Origin: Streptomyces flaveolus
GTDB lineage: Bacteria; Actinomycetota; Actinomycetes; Streptomycetales; Streptomycetaceae
Direction of reading: 5' to 3'
Assembly: GCF_014648815.1 (NCBI RefSeq)
Contig: NZ_BMRV01000008.1
Location: 62,001 to 126,000 of the forward strand
Length of the DNA stretch: 64,000 nucleotides
Under the pieces are notes generated by a model. It was not told the origin of the DNA. It ran no database searches and worked only from the letters and a program-made list of their open reading frames with translations. Position numbers and translations under genes: made by a program. Shown here piece by piece: positions 1 through 8,475 of the stretch. Within the stretch, counting starts at the first letter, position 1. The number at the start of each line of letters is the position of its first letter.

Positions 1-1191
1 ACGCGCCGGTTCGTCCGCGAGGTCGTCGTCGACGCGGAGCCCGTACCGGGCGGACGTCTCGACCAGGCCACCCGCGACCGGCTGCAGGGCGCGGCGAAGG
101 AGGCAGGCGTCTTCGCTCCGCTCGTGCCGAAGCAGTACGGCGGGCAGGGCCTGCCCATCGAGTACTGGTCACCGATCCTCCAGGAGGCCGGCTACTCGCC
201 GATCGGTCCCGCCGCACTCAACTGCATGGCCCCCGACGAGGGGAACATGCACATGCTCAACCTCGTCGCCACCGAGGAGCAGAAGAAGCTGTACCTCGCG
301 CCTCTGGCGGCGGGGGACGTCCGGTCCTGCTTCGGCATGACCGAGCCCCACCCCGGAGCGGGGTCCGACCCGGCCGCGCTGCGGACCACGGCCGTGCGCG
401 CCGACGGCGGCTGGATCATCGACGGCCACAAGCGGTTCACCAGCGGCGCCGTCGGTGCCGGGTTCTGCATCGTCATGGCCCGCACCCCTGCCGTCGACGG
501 CTCCCCCGAGGGGGCCACCATGTTCCTCGTCGGCATGACGAACCCCGGGATCCGGGTCGGCGAGGCAATCCATACGGTCGACCGTTCCATCGACGGCGGC
601 CACCCGCATCTGTACATCGAGAACTGCTTCGTCCCCGACGACGCAGTTCTCGGCAAGGTCGGACTCGGCTTCCGGTACGCGCAGGTACGGCTCGGCCCCG
701 CGCGGCTCACGCACTGCATGCGGTGGCTGGGGCTGGCACGCCGGGCGCACGACATCGCCCTCGACCGGGCCTCGAAGAGGGAACTGTTCGGCGGTCCGAT
801 CGACTCGCTCGGCCTGGCCCAGCACCTGATCGCCGAGTCCGTGATCGACATCGAGACGTCCGACGCAATCATCAACAAGACCGCGGAGCTGCTGCACAGC
901 GACGCGAAGGCGGGCTCGGCGATGTCCTCGGTCGCCAAGGTCCACTGCTCGGAGGCGATCTACCGGGTGATCGACCGTGCCATCCAGATCTGCGGCGGCG
1001 ACGGCGTCTCCGACGGACTCCCGCTGGCGCAGTATCTGAACGAGGTGCGCCCGTTCCGCATCTACGACGGTTCCAACGAGACCCACAGGTGGGCCGTCGC
1101 CCGGCGGGCCTCGGCCGCCCGGCGCACCGCCGTCCAGGCCGGTGAGCGATACCTGGGCGACGCCGTCGTCGGCCGGGACGGGGGCTCGTGA
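1..1191 (+). CDS. Acyl-CoA dehydrogenase (5' truncated by window edge)
   Basis: FAD-dependent acyl-CoA dehydrogenase, which would oxidise an acyl-CoA to the 2-enoyl-CoA in the cytoplasm. The frame is open from base 1, so the true start lies outside the window; the GTG at 124 is internal. The N-terminal helical domain is followed by the beta-domain motif CFGMTEPHPGAGSDPAALRT, and the C-terminal region ends with ICGGDGVSDGLPLAQYLNEV and IYDGSNETHRWAVARR, the family's YEGTNEIQ-like end. The stop codon overlaps the next ATG (TGATG, 1189-1193), so it is translationally coupled to an APH-fold kinase. The same pair occurs fused in ACAD10/ACAD11-type proteins, where phosphorylation of a 4-hydroxyacyl-CoA precedes elimination. 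A related role here is inference. Confidence 0.93.
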   Translation, partial: TRRFVREVVVDAEPVPGGRLDQATRDRLQGAAKEAGVFAPLVPKQYGGQGLPIEYWSPILQEAGYSPIGPAALNCMAPDEGNMHMLNLVATEEQKKLYLAPLAAGDVRSCFGMTEPHPGAGSDPAALRTTAVRADGGWIIDGHKRFTSGAVGAGFCIVMARTPAVDGSPEGATMFLVGMTNPGIRVGEAIHTVDRSIDGGHPHLYIENCFVPDDAVLGKVGLGFRYAQVRLGPARLTHCMRWLGLARRAHDIALDRASKRELFGGPIDSLGLAQHLIAESVIDIETSDAIINKTAELLHSDAKAGSAMSSVAKVHCSEAIYRVIDRAIQICGGDGVSDGLPLAQYLNEVRPFRIYDGSNETHRWAVARRASAARRTAVQAGERYLGDAVVGRDGGS

Positions 1192-2291
1192 TGCACACCG
1201 TGCCCGACGGCGTGGAAGTCGTCGCGAGCCGCGAGCGGGCCCGCTGCCCCGACAGCCCTCCGCTCCTGGTGCTCGACGCGGTCGCCGACTTCCTCGACGC
1301 ACACGGCTTCGGCAGCGGGCCGATCGCGTGGCAACGCATCGGCGACGGCCACTCCAACGTCACCTATCTCATCCAGCGCGGCGGCGAGTCCGTCGTCCTG
1401 CGCCGCGGCCCGCGCCCGCCGCTGCCGAAGTCGACGCACGACATGGTGCGCGAGGCCCGCATCCAGAAGATCCTCCACGGGTACGGGGTTCCGGTGCCGG
1501 AGATCGTCGCCGTCTGCGAGGACGAGGACGTCCTGGGCGTGCCGTTCTACCTCATGTCCCGGCTCGACGGCACGGTCGTCACCGACATGATCCCGCCCCA
1601 CCTCTCCCCCACCGAACAGCGCCGGCTGACCAGCGAGGCGGTCGTCGACACCCTTGTCGCTCTGCACGCCATCGACGTCACCCGAGGGGAGCTCGCCTCC
1701 CTGGGCCTGCCCGAGGGGTACCTCCGGCGGCAGGTCGAGCGTTTCCGCGGCCTCTGGGAGGTCAACACCACCCGCAGCCTGCCCGCGGTGGAGCACATCG
1801 CGGACTGGCTCGCCCAGAACCTGCCGACGAGCCAGGCGGCCTCGGTGGTGCACGGCGACTACCGCATGGGCAACCTCATGTTCGCCCCGCAGGCCCCGGC
1901 CAGGGTCCTCGCGATCCTCGACTGGGAGATGGCCACGCTCGGCGACCCGCTCGCGGACCTGGGGTACCTCACCGCCACCTGGTCCGAGGCCGGCAGCCCT
2001 GCCACCCCGCTCGAACTCACCAAGGTGACCCGTTCACCCGGCTACCTCACCCAGCGCCAGCTGGCAGAGCGCTACCAGCGCCGCACAGGCCTCGATCTCA
2101 CCCCGCTCCCTTGGTACCAGACCCTCGCCCTGTGGAAGGCGGCGATCTTCTGCGAGGCCATCCACACCCGCTGGCAGCGTGGTGAGCGTCCTGGTGACAC
2201 GGTCTTCGGACCGTCGCTCGAAACGGGTGTCCCCCGGCTCCTGGAGCGGGCCGGGCACTACGCCGGCCTGACGGCGACCGGCCGCCGCTGA
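1191..2291 (+). CDS. Aminoglycoside-phosphotransferase-fold kinase paired with acyl-CoA dehydrogenase
   Basis: Protein of about 366 residues with the choline/aminoglycoside kinase fold. Visible motifs are the N-lobe segment WQRIGDGHSNVTYLIQRGG, the catalytic loop VVHGDYRMGNLMF (HGDxxxxN) and the metal-binding ILDWEMATLGDPLADLGYL (DWE). This is the ACAD10/11-associated subgroup rather than an antibiotic-resistance enzyme. I chose the ATG at 1191, which overlaps the TGA of the dehydrogenase; an in-frame GTG lies directly before it at 1188. The coupling suggests the kinase works on the same substrate as the dehydrogenase, possibly a hydroxyacyl-CoA. The substrate is not visible in the sequence. 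Confidence 0.9.
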   Translation: MHTVPDGVEVVASRERARCPDSPPLLVLDAVADFLDAHGFGSGPIAWQRIGDGHSNVTYLIQRGGESVVLRRGPRPPLPKSTHDMVREARIQKILHGYGVPVPEIVAVCEDEDVLGVPFYLMSRLDGTVVTDMIPPHLSPTEQRRLTSEAVVDTLVALHAIDVTRGELASLGLPEGYLRRQVERFRGLWEVNTTRSLPAVEHIADWLAQNLPTSQAASVVHGDYRMGNLMFAPQAPARVLAILDWEMATLGDPLADLGYLTATWSEAGSPATPLELTKVTRSPGYLTQRQLAERYQRRTGLDLTPLPWYQTLALWKAAIFCEAIHTRWQRGERPGDTVFGPSLETGVPRLLERAGHYAGLTATGRR

Positions 2292-2453
2292 CACCCAACG
2301 CCCGCGGTACGAGGCTTTTCGGCAGCCTCACCACGGCCAGGCCGTCCTGCTCTGATGTCGCGTCGCGGCCGCGTTCCGTCCTCCACGGCTGCGGCCGTCC
2401 GCGCGCCCCCTCGCGCCGAGTCCGTCTTCCTCGTTCTTCCCAAGAGAGGTCCC

Positions 2454-2717
2454 GTGCCCTTCCCTTCCCCCCGTGACACACGGATGCTGGTCACTGTCAA
2501 CGCGCTGCCGCTCGCCGTCGGTGTCCTGCTCTCCTGCTCCACACCCCTCGGAGAGATCTCCGTATACGGACGTCTCACCCTCGGCATCGCGTGGGCACTC
2601 ACCCAACTGATTATCCTCGTCGCCGGGACCTGGTGGTACGAGAACCGGGCCACGTCCCCCTTCGAACCGGCCTCGGCGACGACTGCCGCCTCCCGTTCGG
2701 CCGGGGGCGCGTGGTGA
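2454..2717 (+). CDS. Small DUF485-like membrane protein
   Basis: About 87 residues with two predicted membrane helices (LVTVNALPLAVGVLLSCS and LTLGIAWALTQLIILVAGTW), followed by WWYENRATSPFEPAS. That end resembles the YvRRANreFDPla tail of DUF485 (YjcH) proteins. DUF485 proteins normally precede an ActP-type solute symporter gene, as here. The GTG at 2454 follows an AAGAGAGG ribosome-binding site (2442-2449); the frame is open further upstream, but that part is arginine-rich and unlikely to be coding. The stop overlaps the symporter's GTG (GTGA). It is probably an accessory subunit of the symporter. The DUF485 assignment rests on pattern and context only. Confidence 0.7.
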   Translation: MPFPSPRDTRMLVTVNALPLAVGVLLSCSTPLGEISVYGRLTLGIAWALTQLIILVAGTWWYENRATSPFEPASATTAASRSAGGAW

Positions 2718-4333
2718 CGACGCACCTCCTGAGCGCCGGCTCGCCCGATCTCATCGGCACGGCCGCGAGGGGCGCGGTCATCAGCGCCTTCCTCGTCTTC
2801 ATCGGCCTCTGCCTCCTGTGGGTCTTCACGCTCGCCACGCATGATGACGACCCAGAACGCCTCTACGTCGCCGGCCGGTCTCTCCCGCCCGTCTTCAACG
2901 GCATCGCGATGGCGGGGGAACAGATCACGGTCGTCATCCTGGTCTCGCTGCCGGGAGCGATCGCCCTCTTCGGTTACGACGGAGTCTCGACCGCCGTCGA
3001 CAGCGCGCTCGCACTCGGCGTCTTCCTGCTCCTCGCCTCCAGGATTCGCGCGACCCGCCGCTACACCCTGGGCGAGCTGTTCTCCCTGCGTGCCGAGGGG
3101 CCGGGAGCACGGATCGCCGGTGCCGTGGTGACGCTGTGCATCGCCGTGCCCCTGCTCATGGTGCAACTGCGTGCCGGCGGCATCACCACCGCCCTTCTGA
3201 TCGGCATGCCGAGCGAGCGGGCCCAGGTGGTGTGCACAGTGCTGATGGGGTTCCTGATCACGTGTTTCGCAGGGGTGGCCGATCTGCGCGGCACCAGTTT
3301 CGTGCAGGCCGCCAAAGTGCCCGTGGCCCTGGCGACGCTCGCCGCGGTGGTCCTGCTGGCGCTCCGCCTCTTCGACTGGAGTCCCGGATCCCTGCTGTCG
3401 GCAGCCATGGACAAGAGCGTGTCGCCGGACGAGTACCTCAGCCCCGGACTGTGGGAGCACTCCGCCGGAGGCGGAACGCTCGGCACGCTCAGTGACCACA
3501 TCGTCGTCATCCTCGGAACCGCGATGATGCCCCACCTGCTCCTGCGCGTCAGCGCCAGCCAGGACGCGCCCGCCGCCCGGCGCTCACTGAGCGTCGCCGT
3601 CGGGCTGACCGGCCTCTTCTACCTGCTGCTGATCACGACCGGCTTCGCCGCGGCCGCGGTGGTGGGCAGCGGACGGATCGGGGCGGTCGATGTGAAGGGG
3701 CAGGGAGCCCCGATCCTCCTGGCGTCGGAGGTCCTCCCCCACCACTCCACCGGCCGGGTCGTACTCATCACCCTCGTGGCCTGTGTCGCCTTCCTCGCCG
3801 TGCTCACGGCCGTGGCGAGCGTGACCTTCGCCGCCGCCGTCTCCGTGACCCGCGACCTGCTCGGGCGGAAGGGCCGTACCCGGATCGGGATCGGAGAGCC
3901 GGCAGTCCTGCGGCTGTCCGTTGTCGCGCTCTGCGCCGTGAGCCTTCTCCTCACCACCGCCGTACACCGCTATCCCATCGAGTTCCTCCTCGCCTTCTCG
4001 CTGAGCCTCGCGGCCACATGCGTGTTCCCCGCGGTTGTCTACTCCTTCCTCTGGACCGGCTTCAATCGCCGCGGGCTGCTGTGGCTCGTCTACGGAGGGC
4101 TGTCCCTGTGCACCCTCCTGACCCTCACCTCCCCCGCTGTGTCCGGGACGAAGTACGCGCTGATGCCGGAGCAGGACTTCAACCTGTTCCCGCTCCACAC
4201 CCCCGGGCTGGTCTCCGTGCCGACGGCCTTCCTCCTCGGATGGCTCGGCAGCGCGCGTCCCTGGGAGCGGGCCGCACAGCACCGGAGCGTGGCGCCCCTG
4301 GAGCGCGCCTCGACTCCGACAACGACGTCGTGA
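2714..4333 (+). CDS. Sodium:solute symporter (SSS family, ActP-like)
   Basis: Integral membrane carrier of about 539 residues with 12-13 hydrophobic segments. It includes the characteristic early part LYVAGRSLPPVFNGIAMAGEQIT and the segment RRYTLGELFSLR, and FVQAAKVPVALATLAAVVLLAL in the middle. The family couples uptake of acetate, propionate or other small carboxylates to sodium. The preferred start is the GTG at 2714, in a GTGA overlap with the DUF485-like gene; a GTG at 2711 is also possible. The open frame reaches back to 2591 but there it only shadows the upstream gene. The substrate is unknown; the neighbouring acyl-CoA genes make a carboxylate plausible. Confidence 0.9.
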   Translation: MTTHLLSAGSPDLIGTAARGAVISAFLVFIGLCLLWVFTLATHDDDPERLYVAGRSLPPVFNGIAMAGEQITVVILVSLPGAIALFGYDGVSTAVDSALALGVFLLLASRIRATRRYTLGELFSLRAEGPGARIAGAVVTLCIAVPLLMVQLRAGGITTALLIGMPSERAQVVCTVLMGFLITCFAGVADLRGTSFVQAAKVPVALATLAAVVLLALRLFDWSPGSLLSAAMDKSVSPDEYLSPGLWEHSAGGGTLGTLSDHIVVILGTAMMPHLLLRVSASQDAPAARRSLSVAVGLTGLFYLLLITTGFAAAAVVGSGRIGAVDVKGQGAPILLASEVLPHHSTGRVVLITLVACVAFLAVLTAVASVTFAAAVSVTRDLLGRKGRTRIGIGEPAVLRLSVVALCAVSLLLTTAVHRYPIEFLLAFSLSLAATCVFPAVVYSFLWTGFNRRGLLWLVYGGLSLCTLLTLTSPAVSGTKYALMPEQDFNLFPLHTPGLVSVPTAFLLGWLGSARPWERAAQHRSVAPLERASTPTTTS

Positions 4334-4597
4334 GCGGATAGCTCCGCATGGCCGCGACCGGACTGTGCATCCTGCACCGGACCCGGGCGAAGCAGGTGCT
4401 CGCTGTCGTTCTCGCCGACGGTCCTGGCTGGCGACAGTGAGACAACCGCCACAGGAACGGCGAGGAAACGCCATGACAACCGCACCCACCTGACTGTCGT
4501 CACGAAAACGCACAGCCGACCACGAAAACCAGGACGTCCGCGGCGCCGATCGGGTGTCCGAGCAACCGGAGTTCACACAGTGAGGGAGAGAATTCGC

Positions 4598-5464
4598 ATG
4601 ACCACACAGAGGCAGCCTCAGACCCTGTCGTCGGTGACGGTTGACATGCCGACGGACGAGATCCTCAAGCTCCTGACCCGCGACGGAGGCGTCATCGTCA
4701 AGAACTTCCTGACGAAGGAGGAGATGAACCGCTTCAACACCGAGATCGAGCCGCCGCTGCAGGCGCTTCGCCCGGGCTCGACCCATGAGAACGACATGGT
4801 GGCGGCGTTCCATGGCAGTAACACGAAGCGGCTCACCAACCTGGTCACGCACAGTGTCACGTTCCGCAACGAGATCCTCGAGCACCGCCTGGTCCACGAG
4901 ATCTGTGACCAGATCTTCCTCCCGGAGTCGGGCACCTACTGGATGACCACCGCCCAGGTGATAGAGATCGGCCCCCACAGCCAGGCGCAGATGCTGCACC
5001 GGGACCTGGAGAACTGGTTCCCGTTCATCGGGATGGGGCCCGCCGGTCCGGAAGTCACCCTCAACTTCTTGATCGCACTGACCGACTTCACGGAGGAGAA
5101 CGGCGCGACCCGTGTCATCCCTGGGAGCAACCACTGGAGCGACTTCGAGGACCGCGGGACACCTGAGCAGACGATTCCCGCCCTCATGGACGCCGGAGAC
5201 GCCCTTCTGTTCAGCGGTAAGACCGCGCACGGGGGCGGAGCGAACCGGACGAGCGACGAGTACCGGCGGGCTGTGGCCTTCGCCCTCAATCCGGGCTTCC
5301 TCACCGGCGAGGAGGCGTACCCCTTCCTGGTCGACAGGGAGCTCGCCAAGACGCTCTCGCCGCGTGTCCAGCGCATGCTCGGCTTCCGCTCCCAGTACCC
5401 CACGGGCTCTCCCGGCCTGTGGCAGGTCGACTACGCCGACCTGGGCGACTACCTCGGTCTCTGA
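4598..5464 (+). CDS. Phytanoyl-CoA dioxygenase (PhyH) family Fe(II)/2-oxoglutarate oxygenase
   Basis: A 288-residue non-haem iron oxygenase. The iron-binding facial triad is visible as HRD at 134-136 (LHRDLENW) and the distal histidine at about 211 (TAHGGGANRTSD). An arginine pair at 223-224 (EYRRAVAFAL) is the likely 2-oxoglutarate anchor. A typical double-stranded beta-helix stretch (GATRVIPGSNHWSDF) lies between them. The ATG at 4598 has a GGGAGAG site 7-8 bases upstream; the GTG at 4580 would add six residues without a better site. PhyH relatives in Streptomyces hydroxylate varied metabolites, so the substrate cannot be deduced. The preceding 264 bases (4334-4597) hold no gene I can support. 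Confidence 0.88.
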   Translation: MTTQRQPQTLSSVTVDMPTDEILKLLTRDGGVIVKNFLTKEEMNRFNTEIEPPLQALRPGSTHENDMVAAFHGSNTKRLTNLVTHSVTFRNEILEHRLVHEICDQIFLPESGTYWMTTAQVIEIGPHSQAQMLHRDLENWFPFIGMGPAGPEVTLNFLIALTDFTEENGATRVIPGSNHWSDFEDRGTPEQTIPALMDAGDALLFSGKTAHGGGANRTSDEYRRAVAFALNPGFLTGEEAYPFLVDRELAKTLSPRVQRMLGFRSQYPTGSPGLWQVDYADLGDYLGL

Positions 5465-5512
5465 GAGCCGGACCGATCAGAGGCTGCCGCAGCCGTCCGA
5501 GGAGCGCACGTC

Positions 5513-7726
5513 ATGGCCTTCCCGTACATTCGCACTATGGGAACCGATGTCGATGCGTTCCTTGGTCAGCTGGCCCGCCACCTCAGACCACAGGTGGAGA
5601 AGCTGTCCGGCCTTCTGCTCCAGCGCCTGAACGGCGAACTGCCCGAGCTGTGGGAAGACGCGGACATCGCGGCTCTGACCCTGGAGGAGACCGCCCAGCA
5701 CGTCACCGCCCTGCTGGATCTCCTGGAGGCCCGCCCCGGTACGAGCGCACCGGAAGCTCCTCCGGCAGCCTTGGACATCGCCCGCCTCTACGCCCGGCGG
5801 GGGATCCCGGTGAGCCGGCTCCTCCGTGCCTACCGGCTCGACCATCTCAGCTTGCTCGAACAGCTGCAGGCCGAAGCTCCCCGCCTCACCGGCGACTGGC
5901 GCATGATCAACCTGGCCACGATGAGGTTGGTCGCGATCGGTTTCGACTACGTGGACCGTGCCTCGGAAGAGGTCGTCGCCGCCTACCAGGAAGAACGCGA
6001 CCACCTGCTGCAGCGTCGGCTCGCCCTCACCGACAGGGCGAGCAAGCGGATCGGGACCACGCTCGACATCTCCCGCACCGCGGAGGAGTTGACGGAGGTC
6101 TGCACCGAGGACTTCGCCGACCTCGTCACCGTCGACCTCTTCGACTCCGCACTCGACGAAACCGGCACCGGTTCGCCGGAGGCCCTGACGCAGCGCCGCG
6201 TCGCCCAGCGCTCCGTCCTCGACGACTGTCCGGAGTCCCTGCTCCGCATTGGTGAGACCCACGCCTATCCCGACGACTCGGAACCGGTTCGCGCACTGAC
6301 CACCGGACGATCCGTCCTGCACCACATCGCGGGGTCCGAGATGCCCACGTGGGTGGCGCCGTCGGAGACCCACGGCCGAGTGCTGCACGACCTCGGTCTC
6401 CACTCCGTACTCCTCGTGCCTTTGCACGCCCGTGGAGACACCCTCGGCCTGGTGCAGTTCGTACGCCATCGCACCTCGGCCCCCTTCGACGACGACGATC
6501 TCCTGCTCGCGCAGGAGATCGTCTCCAGGGCGGCGGTGTCCATCGACAACGCCCGCCGGTACACCCACGAGCGTTCCACCGCGCTCACCCTCCAGCGGAC
6601 CCTGCTGCCGCGGAACACGGTGAAACACTCGGCCGTCGAAACGGCCTCGCGCTACCTGCCCGCCGGGGCCCGCGCCGGCGTGGGCGGCGACTGGTACGAC
6701 GTCATTCCCTTGTCCGGAGCCCGCGTCGCGCTGGTCGTCGGCGACGTGGTCGGTCACGGCCTGCACGCCGCCGCCACCATGGGCCGACTCCGCACAGCCG
6801 TCCGCGCCTTCGCCGACATCGACCTCATGCCCGATGAACTCCTCACCCATCTGGACGACGTGGTCATCCGCATGCAGCGCGAGGAGTCGGCGGACAAGGG
6901 CGAGACCAGCGCCGCCTGCCTGTACGCGATCTACGACCCCGTCTCCCGCCGGTGCTCCCTGGCCAGTGCCGGACATGTCCCGCCGACCGTGGTGACCTCC
7001 CCGGCGCCGGGCGGGACCGCCCGGGCCGCCAGGGTGGTCGAGTCGCCCGAGGTACCGATCGGACCGCCCCTCGGCCTGGGTGGACTCCCCTTCGAGACGG
7101 CGGAGTTCGAGCTGCCGGAGGACAGCCTGCTGGTCCTGCACACCGACGGGCTGATCGCCGGCCGCACGCGTGACGTGGACCAAGGACTCGCCACGCTGCA
7201 CGACGTCCTCACCTCGGCCCCGGACTCACTGGAGGAGATCTGCGACCGGCTCTTGGCCGCACTGCTGCCCGGCCGCCCCGCCGACGACGTCGCCCTGCTC
7301 GTCGCCCGGACCCATGTCCTCGACCCGGACCACGTGGCCACGATGGACCTCCCGCCCGATCCGGCGGCCGTGTCCGGGGCGCGACGCTTCGCCTCCGACG
7401 TCCTGACGACCTGGGGGGTGGAGGAACTTTCCTTCACCACGGAGCTGGTCGTCAGCGAACTGGTCACGAACGCGATCCGCTATGGCAAGAGCCCCATCCA
7501 GCTGCGACTGATCCTCCAGTCGACTCTCACCTGCGAGGTCTCCGATGCCAGCAGCACCGCCCCGCATCTGCGCCGTGCCCGGATCTACGACGAAGGCGGC
7601 CGCGGCCTGCTCCTCGTCGCCCAGTGCGCGGAGCGCTGGGGGACGCGGCACGGTCGCGAGGGAAAGGTCATCTGGGCCGAGCAGGCCCTTCCCGCGGACA
7701 GCGCGTCGACCGCCGAGGTGACGTAA
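5513..7726 (+). CDS. GAF / PP2C (SpoIIE) phosphatase with C-terminal HATPase domain
   Basis: A 737-residue cytosolic regulator. Roughly the first 170 residues are an uncharacterised helical region. A GAF sensor follows (about 180-350, HSVLLVPLHARGDTLGLVQFV), then a PP2C/SpoIIE phosphatase (about 370-590) with [41 protein letters not shown] and LLVLHTDGLI. An RsbW-like kinase domain completes it, with N box SELVTNAIRYG and G box DEGGRGLLLV. Such proteins switch partners in sigma/anti-sigma networks by dephosphorylating antagonist proteins. GGAG at 5501-5504 sets the ATG at 5513. A shorter paralogue lies at 38000-39784. No anti-sigma antagonist gene is adjacent. Confidence 0.93.
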   Translation: MAFPYIRTMGTDVDAFLGQLARHLRPQVEKLSGLLLQRLNGELPELWEDADIAALTLEETAQHVTALLDLLEARPGTSAPEAPPAALDIARLYARRGIPVSRLLRAYRLDHLSLLEQLQAEAPRLTGDWRMINLATMRLVAIGFDYVDRASEEVVAAYQEERDHLLQRRLALTDRASKRIGTTLDISRTAEELTEVCTEDFADLVTVDLFDSALDETGTGSPEALTQRRVAQRSVLDDCPESLLRIGETHAYPDDSEPVRALTTGRSVLHHIAGSEMPTWVAPSETHGRVLHDLGLHSVLLVPLHARGDTLGLVQFVRHRTSAPFDDDDLLLAQEIVSRAAVSIDNARRYTHERSTALTLQRTLLPRNTVKHSAVETASRYLPAGARAGVGGDWYDVIPLSGARVALVVGDVVGHGLHAAATMGRLRTAVRAFADIDLMPDELLTHLDDVVIRMQREESADKGETSAACLYAIYDPVSRRCSLASAGHVPPTVVTSPAPGGTARAARVVESPEVPIGPPLGLGGLPFETAEFELPEDSLLVLHTDGLIAGRTRDVDQGLATLHDVLTSAPDSLEEICDRLLAALLPGRPADDVALLVARTHVLDPDHVATMDLPPDPAAVSGARRFASDVLTTWGVEELSFTTELVVSELVTNAIRYGKSPIQLRLILQSTLTCEVSDASSTAPHLRRARIYDEGGRGLLLVAQCAERWGTRHGREGKVIWAEQALPADSASTAEVT

Positions 7727-7740
7727 CGCCTGCTCGGAGC

Positions 7741-7771
7741 CGACTTGATCGATCGACTAAGTCGATATAGT
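7741..7771 (+). promoter_or_regulatory. TetR-gene promoter overlapped by a 24-bp imperfect palindrome
   Basis: Positions 7741-7764 form a palindrome matching at 20 of 24 positions, with outer arms CGACTT and AAGTCG. Nested inside is the perfect inner palindrome ATCGACT-A-AGTCGAT (7752-7766). A TATAGT hexamer at 7766-7771 lies only 6 bases before the TetR ATG, with TTGATC at 7745, so transcription is probably leaderless and the palindrome covers the core promoter. This is a typical autorepression layout. The core CGACTAAGTCG resembles CGACTTTGTCG at 11739-11749 before the P450 gene. Confidence 0.6.
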
Positions 7772-7777
7772 GAACGC

Positions 7778-8404
7778 ATGGCTCATGTTTCCGCGGCGGA
7801 GCGCCGCCCCCAATTGATCAAGGCGGCCATCGACCTCATGACCCGGGAGGGCGTCGCCGCGGGGAGCACTCGCGCCATCGCCGCGGAGCTCGGCGTCGCG
7901 CAGGCCACCGTCCATTACACCTTCGGCACGAAGGAGGGCCTGTACCGAGCTGTCATGGACCAGATCACCGACGAGCTGGTCGCGCAGGTGCAGCGGGAGG
8001 CGCCGGAGCATGCGGGCTTCGAGGAGACCTTCAGCGCCCTGGCGGGTGCCCTGTGGGGCACCGTGCGCGAGCCGACGTCGCACCACCAGTTGCTCAGCGA
8101 ACTGACCATGTTCGCCCTGCGCATGCCCGGCCTCAACGAGGCCCGGCAGAGCCACTACCGGCGGGTCATAGAGGTGACCGCCCAGGTGATCACGGAGACG
8201 GCCGAGAGGGCAGGGCAGGAACTGGCGGAGTCCCCCGAGACGGTGGCCCGGTTCTTCCTCTCCGGCTTCGACGGACTCACCATGCAGGTCCTCCAGACCC
8301 TGCCGGACGACGCCACCGAGCGGACGGGGCTCAGGGCGCTCGTGGCCGCAACCGTGGCGCTGGCCAAGGGGGACCTCGACCTTCCGGACGTACCGACGGC
8401 CTGA
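7778..8404 (+). CDS. TetR/AcrR family transcriptional regulator
   Basis: A 208-residue regulator with an N-terminal helix-turn-helix: RRPQLIKAAIDLMTREG, then AIAAELGVAQATVHYTFGTKEGLYRAVM. The C-terminal ligand and dimer domain is all-helical. The ATG at 7778 is preferred, because a -10 hexamer lies just upstream and there is no Shine-Dalgarno site; the frame extends back to a TTG-like codon at 7745. It converges with the CYP102-type P450 gene. Family precedent (BM3R1 controlling the Bacillus CYP102A1 gene) and a similar palindromic core in the P450 promoter suggest that it represses the P450 and itself. That link is inference. Confidence 0.9.
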   Translation: MAHVSAAERRPQLIKAAIDLMTREGVAAGSTRAIAAELGVAQATVHYTFGTKEGLYRAVMDQITDELVAQVQREAPEHAGFEETFSALAGALWGTVREPTSHHQLLSELTMFALRMPGLNEARQSHYRRVIEVTAQVITETAERAGQELAESPETVARFFLSGFDGLTMQVLQTLPDDATERTGLRALVAATVALAKGDLDLPDVPTA

Positions 8405-8417
8405 CACGACGCGAGAA

Positions 8418-8455
8418 CGGTTGTGGGCGCACCCTTCCAGGTGCGCCCACAACCG
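8418..8455. terminator. Bidirectional terminator hairpin between TetR and P450 genes
   Basis: Perfect 16-bp inverted repeat, CGGTTGTGGGCGCACC and its complement, separated by a 6-base loop (8434-8439). It lies between the convergent stop codons and is followed by a T-rich stretch on the plus strand (ATTCTTCCTCC). This is among the clearest hairpins in the window. Confidence 0.85.
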
Positions 8456-8475
8456 ATTCTTCCTCCTTGCGAGAA

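Noticed and set aside
4334-4597. Short frame of 30 codons (ATG at 4348) before the PhyH-type gene
   Set aside because: It has no ribosome-binding site and no recognisable sequence. It is probably untranslated.
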